Assembly: GCA_964442745.1 (NCBI GenBank)
Contig: CAYUAI010000058.1
Location: 1 to 27,035 of the forward strand
Direction of reading: 5' to 3'
Source: CAYUAI01 sp964442745
Lineage (GTDB): Bacteria > Pseudomonadota > Gammaproteobacteria > S012-40
DNA length: 27,035 nucleotides
Positions 22,665-27,035 of this stretch are shown piece by piece. Under the pieces are notes generated by a model. It made no database searches. It was not told the DNA's origin and was given only the letters and a program-made list of their open reading frames with translations. Position 1 is the first letter of the stretch. Each line of letters starts with the position of its first letter. The position numbers and the translations under genes are program-made.

Positions 22665-24875
22665 TTGAAGCGAACCTGTTGGGTTAACTTAGCATGGTTT
22701 ACGTTCTATTTACTTGGCGCCGTTTCGCCATGCTCAGCGGAAATCGTAGTGGATGGTAGCCTGGGCGGTTCAGCAGGACAAGACATCCCAAAAATAGGTG
22801 ATGAGTTCACTATCCGAGCTGACATGGGACAGCAAAGAGACAATAACTTATTTCATAGCTTCGGGAAATTTAACCTGAGTGCTGGCGAGATTGCCACCTT
22901 TAATGACGGTGGCGCCAGTGGTTTAATTGATCGTATTTTTGCTCGAATTACCGGGGGCGAATCCAACATTGACGGCACCCTGCGTACACAATTTAGTAAT
23001 ACCCAACCTGACCTTTATCTGATCAACCCGCAAGGCATTATTTTTGGCCCAAATGCTAAACTGGATGTACAAGGTTCATTTCATGCCAGCACCTCTGATT
23101 TTATTCAGTTGGAAGACGACGTGCGATTCAATGCGGCACCGAAAAGTGATCAACTATTAAGTAGCTCACCACCGTCAGCTTTTGGTTTTTTAGAAACAAA
23201 CCAAGGAACGATCACAATCTCCGGCAGCGATCTTAGGGTGCCGGAAGGTCGATCTCTATCCATCATTGCAAACGATACCAAAGTACTAAATGGCAAGCTC
23301 GATGCCCCTCGCGGGTATATCAATATTGGGCAATTCACTTCCGGTGATATTCTTGCCACAAATCGTTTAACTCAAGAATTATCTACCTCGGATAGCGGCC
23401 CGCCCACTCCTCCAGCAGACTTTGAAGCGCAAGATATTTATATACGCAGTGGCAACTTGATTATCTCTGGCGAAACCAAAGTTGGACAACCTGGTGGCGA
23501 TATCACGATTACCGTCGGAAAACTTGCGCTCAAAGAAGGGGGACGACTTGACAGTAGCAGCACATTTAATAGTGGCACCTCGGCAGGAAATATCAATATA
23601 CAAACACGCGATTCAGTTGCTATCACCGGCCAATCCCCAAGTTCGAAAAGTCGAATCACCGCCAATATTATTTCAAATAACACAGATGACAAAGCTGGCA
23701 ATATTAATCTCGCAAGCCCTGTCATTCATGTGGCGGAAGGGATGGTGACGGCCAACGCTATAATAGGTGGTACGTCAGGTACCATTGATATCCAGACTAA
23801 CAAGCTGACATTACAGAATGGAGCTGCCATCACCACCGCGAACCTTAGTGTTCAACAAGGCGGCAGCATCACTATCCACGCCAAAGACTCTATTTTAATC
23901 GATGGTAGCAATATCAATAGCGCAACACGCGGTGCTGGTGACGCTGGCCAAGTCATCATTGCAACTCAACAGCTAATCATTCAAAATAGTGGTCAAATAT
24001 CAACAGCAGCAGATGGGGATAATAGCACAGGAAACGCGGGTTCGATTAACTTGCAAGTTGATGAACTCATGATGCGCGAGGGCGGATTGATCTCTGCAAA
24101 AAACAATGGTAAAGGCCGCGGCGGCGATATTGAAATCCATAGCACTAACATAACGTTGGCAAGTCAAGGAAAGATTAGCGCTGAAAGCCAAGGCGCGGGT
24201 CAATCGGGTAATATCAATATCACTGCCAGTGATATATTCCAGCTGCGTGACAAGAGTGCTATCAGCCTCACCACAGATAAAGTGAGTGCCGGCGATATTA
24301 ATCTTGATGTCAAACACTTGTTTTATCTCAGCGATGATAGCGCCATCACCACCTCCGCTCAAAACGGCGCCGGTAATGGCGGTAATATCCAGATTGGCCA
24401 AAAAATCGCGCCAGAAATTATGATTTTGGACAAAACTAGCTATATTACTGCGCAAGCCAAAAAAGGCAATGGCGGTGACATTCAAGCGGTGATCGATTAC
24501 TTCTTTGGCTCCCCCGAAAATATTAACGCTTCATCCGCACTGGGCATTAATGGCCAAGTGGATATTGCCACGGTGGCTTCAGATGTGGTGGCAAATATTC
24601 AAAAATTGCCTGAATCTTATGTTCATGTGAGCGCGCTCATCCAAACCCCCTGCCTACCTCAAACCACCGTAGATCGTAGCAGTTTGGTGGTGGTTCCTCG
24701 GGATGGTCGGCTAACCTCCCCGGATGCTTTATTAGCGAGTCGATTCGTCAACCTTGAGTCCAATAGCACGGCCTTGCCCGTAGCAAAATTTAATGATTCA
24801 CGCGACGAATTGACATCCCCTGATTTCGCTGAGTGCCAGCACGCCCTGTCGGTTAATATGTCAGCTCAAAACTAA
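22665..24875 (+). CDS. TpsA: filamentous-haemagglutinin-type exoprotein of two-partner secretion
   Basis: 736 residues from a TTG start. After a signal peptide (LKRTCWVNLAWFTFYLLGA ... CSA) comes the TPS secretion domain (about 28-180): EIVVDGSLGG, NLFHSFGKFNLS, then NPQGIIFGPNAKLDVQGSF from N121, the NPxGIxFGxNAxLDVxGSF hallmark. The rest is a beta-helix of short repeats such as GNINIQTRDSVAITG, GGSITIHAKDSILIDG and GGDIEIHSTNITLAS, typical of right-handed parallel helix rungs. The C-terminus holds a TPCLPQT ... ECQHA pair of cysteines as in cyanobacterial-type TpsA. It has no C-terminal toxin domain and is short for the family. It should be exported through the partner TpsB encoded on the opposite strand and act as an adhesin or surface fibre. 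Confidence 0.92.
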   Translation: MKRTCWVNLAWFTFYLLGAVSPCSAEIVVDGSLGGSAGQDIPKIGDEFTIRADMGQQRDNNLFHSFGKFNLSAGEIATFNDGGASGLIDRIFARITGGESNIDGTLRTQFSNTQPDLYLINPQGIIFGPNAKLDVQGSFHASTSDFIQLEDDVRFNAAPKSDQLLSSSPPSAFGFLETNQGTITISGSDLRVPEGRSLSIIANDTKVLNGKLDAPRGYINIGQFTSGDILATNRLTQELSTSDSGPPTPPADFEAQDIYIRSGNLIISGETKVGQPGGDITITVGKLALKEGGRLDSSSTFNSGTSAGNINIQTRDSVAITGQSPSSKSRITANIISNNTDDKAGNINLASPVIHVAEGMVTANAIIGGTSGTIDIQTNKLTLQNGAAITTANLSVQQGGSITIHAKDSILIDGSNINSATRGAGDAGQVIIATQQLIIQNSGQISTAADGDNSTGNAGSINLQVDELMMREGGLISAKNNGKGRGGDIEIHSTNITLASQGKISAESQGAGQSGNINITASDIFQLRDKSAISLTTDKVSAGDINLDVKHLFYLSDDSAITTSAQNGAGNGGNIQIGQKIAPEIMILDKTSYITAQAKKGNGGDIQAVIDYFFGSPENINASSALGINGQVDIATVASDVVANIQKLPESYVHVSALIQTPCLPQTTVDRSSLVVVPRDGRLTSPDALLASRFVNLESNSTALPVAKFNDSRDELTSPDFAECQHALSVNMSAQN
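24853..24875. other. 23-bp overlap of convergent tpsA and tpsB 3' ends
   Basis: tpsB ends with TAA at 24855-24853 and tpsA with TAA at 24873-24875, so the last seven codons of each are encoded antisense to the other. No terminator fits between them. Confidence 0.9.
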
Positions 24876-26637
24876 AATGAATCCCATTATCCTGCCATGC
24901 CCCCGCTACTCTATCATTTACCTGCCGTAACGCATGCGCCCAATACAGTTGGCTGCGAATATATGGGACAGGATCCCATCGCAAGCCCATTCCTAAGCTC
25001 GAAATTATTTTTATGATGGTCGTGGTTTTCACTCGTTCATTGGCAATCGGTACATCCCTGCCCCACCCAACATCATAAAAGACCGCCCACTGCAGCTTTC
25101 GATCCCCAAACCAAGTGCCACGCCCCATGGGAAAGCGTGCTTCTAACGAGCTCACCCAACCGTTATCTCGCACCAGCTGATTTTCCCGATAGCCACGCAC
25201 GCTGGTGGCGCCTCCAATGCCAAATTTTTCCAAGGGAAGCAATGGATTGTTTGATAACTGTAGATCACTGCGAAACACGACTTGTAGCGGGTAATTAGGC
25301 CACCAGTGGATCCATTGGAATTGCCCAAACCAAGTGATGAATTTACCATCAGGTAATGGTTCATTTTCTTGGTTGATGGTGGCGCCGAAAGCATTTAAAC
25401 CAAAACTCAGCCGATTGAAGGTGGACAATACGCGATTTGGACGTTGCTTCAACCAAGCCATGGCCACCCGAAAAACGGTGACGCTATTTCGATCGTTCTT
25501 ATTCACCGGTAAAATGGAAAACGGCTTATCGAACAAAAAACTCTCACTGCGGCGCCGTTCTAAATAAAGCAAGCCACGCAGATAGCCATTGATGGTGCGT
25601 TGGAATGGATACCAGAATTGAACTCCATCACTTTTTAACCGGTTGGTAATATCAATTTTATCATCAAAAGGGGCTTCAATAATCTTCGATTGGCTACGAC
25701 TCAATGACAGTACCAAACGTGCCTCCCGAGCAGTGATCGGTATCGAATAATTCACTGTCATATCATCCAACCCTTTTGTGCTGCCATACTGAAACCGCAG
25801 CGAATCACCATACCCACTGACATTGCCATGGCTAGCCCAAATTTCTTTACGTAATTCACCCACACTTGGCGAACGCCAATTATTGATGACAACGCCAAAT
25901 TGATAAGGTCGATTTTCATCGATTTTCACCTTTAACACACTCTTACCGCGATGTAATCCCGGGACTAGCTTTGCCCTGATACGATGGATTAAACGATCCT
26001 GCTGCAACAATTGTAAACGTGCCTGTAATTGTTGCATGTTTAACGGTTCGTCATGGGCGAAAGCAAGGCGATCATACACATACTGGTCTCGTAGTCTCTG
26101 GTTACCTCGAATTTGTATCTCCGATAATCGACCTTCGACGATAATAATTTCAATCACCCCCTGCTTAACCGATTGATCGGGTATCACTGCCCCTGAATTA
26201 ATATACCCCTGATTAATATAATGCGTCGTCAATGAACGCCGCAAATCATGCAATTCATTCATGCTAACCTGGCGACCCACATAAGGCGTAATCAACGGCA
26301 TTAATGTTTCGGCAGAAAAAACATGATTACCACTGAGCTTAATCTGTTTGACCATGATCCGCACACGTTGTGATAAGGGAGGGTCGGTGATGGGGGGCGG
26401 TGCCACTGGTGGTAAGATAATCGTTGGTGATAGCGGCTGTTCCAGCGATTGTTCGGGTAATGGTGGCCGCTCACCGCCAGATTTATCAAGGGCTGAAATC
26501 GGTGGATCAATTGCATAAACGGGAAAACCGAATAACCCTGTTAACAGAAAAAGGCTAACGATAGATACTAAGTGGATGGAGGCATTTTTATAGGCTAATT
26601 TTCGATAGGAAAAAGCATCTCGCAAATATTTGACCAA
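24853..26637 (-). CDS. TpsB: ShlB/FhaC/HecB-type outer membrane transporter
   Basis: 594 residues. TpsB proteins form an Omp85-type barrel that recognises the TPS domain of the partner and passes it through the outer membrane. A signal peptide ends near residue 42 (FPVYA) and is followed by a proline-rich linker (62-88). Two POTRA domains follow: VKQIKLSGNHVFS ... HYINQGYINSGAVIPDQ ... IEIIIVEGRL, then IQIRGNQRLRDQYVYDRL ... LQLLQQDRLIHRIRAKLVPG. The barrel runs from about 245 to the end, with VRGYRE at 480-485 and a terminal aromatic (FSFELTY). The start is TTG 26637, with AGGTG upstream and a stop codon immediately before it, so no longer form is possible. It converges on tpsA and overlaps it by 23 bp. 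Confidence 0.93.
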   Translation of the reverse strand: MVKYLRDAFSYRKLAYKNASIHLVSIVSLFLLTGLFGFPVYAIDPPISALDKSGGERPPLPEQSLEQPLSPTIILPPVAPPPITDPPLSQRVRIMVKQIKLSGNHVFSAETLMPLITPYVGRQVSMNELHDLRRSLTTHYINQGYINSGAVIPDQSVKQGVIEIIIVEGRLSEIQIRGNQRLRDQYVYDRLAFAHDEPLNMQQLQARLQLLQQDRLIHRIRAKLVPGLHRGKSVLKVKIDENRPYQFGVVINNWRSPSVGELRKEIWASHGNVSGYGDSLRFQYGSTKGLDDMTVNYSIPITAREARLVLSLSRSQSKIIEAPFDDKIDITNRLKSDGVQFWYPFQRTINGYLRGLLYLERRRSESFLFDKPFSILPVNKNDRNSVTVFRVAMAWLKQRPNRVLSTFNRLSFGLNAFGATINQENEPLPDGKFITWFGQFQWIHWWPNYPLQVVFRSDLQLSNNPLLPLEKFGIGGATSVRGYRENQLVRDNGWVSSLEARFPMGRGTWFGDRKLQWAVFYDVGWGRDVPIANERVKTTTIIKIISSLGMGLRWDPVPYIRSQLYWAHALRQVNDRVAGAWQDNGIHFSFELTY

Positions 26638-26970
26638 TTATTGACACCTGGATAGACAAGGCAATCTTGCCGATGAAACATTTCAACAGATAAAATTCAA
26701 TGATGCTATCAATGGAAAATTGATGAAGATGATAACGACAAAGAGGAAAAATGTCACATGGTATTCAGTTGTGATAAGATTTTAGGTGCAGTTTTATGCT
26801 ATAAGGGGCTAAGCGTAGCGAATCCACCATGAGCGACGTTATCATGCTCCAATGAGAATAATAGGGAGTATTGATCTGTTTTCGAGTCGATCTGATAAAG
26901 AAGCCTTGGCAAGTTGTTCGCAAAAGAAGATATAGGGAACTAATTTATTTTATGAGTGGCTATGATTAAA
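26638..26970. other. Gap between tpsB and tRNA-His
   Basis: No coding frame is credible. It should contain the tpsB promoter on the minus strand. The minus-strand stretch at about 26812-26830 (GGTGGATTCGCTACGCTTAG) resembles the GGTGGGTTxCGCTACGC-type dispersed repeats seen between genes in gammaproteobacteria, but only one arm is present. Confidence 0.4.
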
Positions 26971-27035
26971 TGGGGTGGCTGACGGGGCTCGAACCCGCGA
27001 CAACCGGAATCACAATCCGGGACTCTACCAACTGA
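26971..27035 (-). tRNA. tRNA-His (GTG), 5' end cut off by the window
   Basis: On the minus strand the sequence reads TCAGTTGGTAGAG (D arm), then GGATTGTGATTCC with anticodon GTG, then TTGTCGC and GGGTTCGAGCCCC (T arm), AGCCAC and an encoded CCA at the 3' end. It closely follows E. coli tRNA-His, including the CCCCA end. The 5' acceptor strand and the start of the D arm (about 11 nt) lie outside the window. Confidence 0.95.

Noticed and set aside
24000..24485. 161-codon minus-strand frame inside tpsA
   Set aside because: It arises from the biased codon pattern of the beta-helix repeats on the coding strand.
21013..27035. Genomic island between the integrase and tRNA-His
   Set aside because: No copy of the tRNA 3' end is visible near the integrase, the genes between are not a phage or element set, and the tRNA is about 5 kb from the integrase.

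Overview
The window reads as chromosomal DNA of an environmental gammaproteobacterium of moderate GC. This rests on a Mip/FKBP-type foldase, an HslR (Hsp15) homologue, a GlyGly-CTERM sorting tail, a TolC-type outer membrane protein, a tRNA-His resembling that of E. coli, and a TPS haemagglutinin of the type common in large sulfur bacteria and cyanobacteria. The species cannot be fixed from sequence alone.

Layout. 1-700: decayed mobile DNA, with the C-terminal remnant of an IS1-type transposase and a short GC-rich hairpin. 700-7854 (minus): an orphan GspE/PilB/MshE-type ATPase, a large Ig-repeat lipoprotein that stops inside its last domain, and a DUF4136-like lipoprotein. The 228 bp between the first two holds a 40-bp perfect palindrome and a 23-bp-stem hairpin. 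The gap at 6442-7122 holds a plus-strand terminator with no obvious gene. 8182-8604 (plus): an orphan small gene. 8625-12750 (minus): a cell-envelope cluster of TolC-type protein, seven-repeat beta-propeller protein with GlyGly-CTERM tail, and glutaminyl cyclase. 13123-15437: a polytopic membrane protein, a signal-less L,D-transpeptidase behind a CYTH triphosphatase, and divergent hslR.

15784-20956 (plus): an S8 subtilisin-like protease with Ig-like repeats and a Pro/Thr tail, a Mip-like peptidyl-prolyl isomerase, and a WecA/TagO-type polyprenyl-phosphate sugar-1-phosphate transferase. 21013-22404 (plus): a complete but isolated tyrosine recombinase and a 74-residue orphan. A 104-bp MITE-like insertion follows, then a two-partner secretion pair (tpsA plus, tpsB minus) that is tail-to-tail with overlapping 3' ends. 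The window closes with a truncated tRNA-His on the minus strand.

The theme is export and surface display: lipoproteins, secreted beta-propeller, Ig and beta-helix proteins, their outer membrane channels (TolC, TpsB), a periplasmic foldase, pyroglutamate formation and envelope glycan or peptidoglycan enzymes. I see no CRISPR array, prophage block, toxin-antitoxin pair or recognisable defence system. The best candidates for something unusual are the small plus-strand transcript implied at 6660-6933, the palindromes at 3117-3317, the MITE at 22461-22580, the tolC/propeller/cyclase cluster and the inverted TPS pair.
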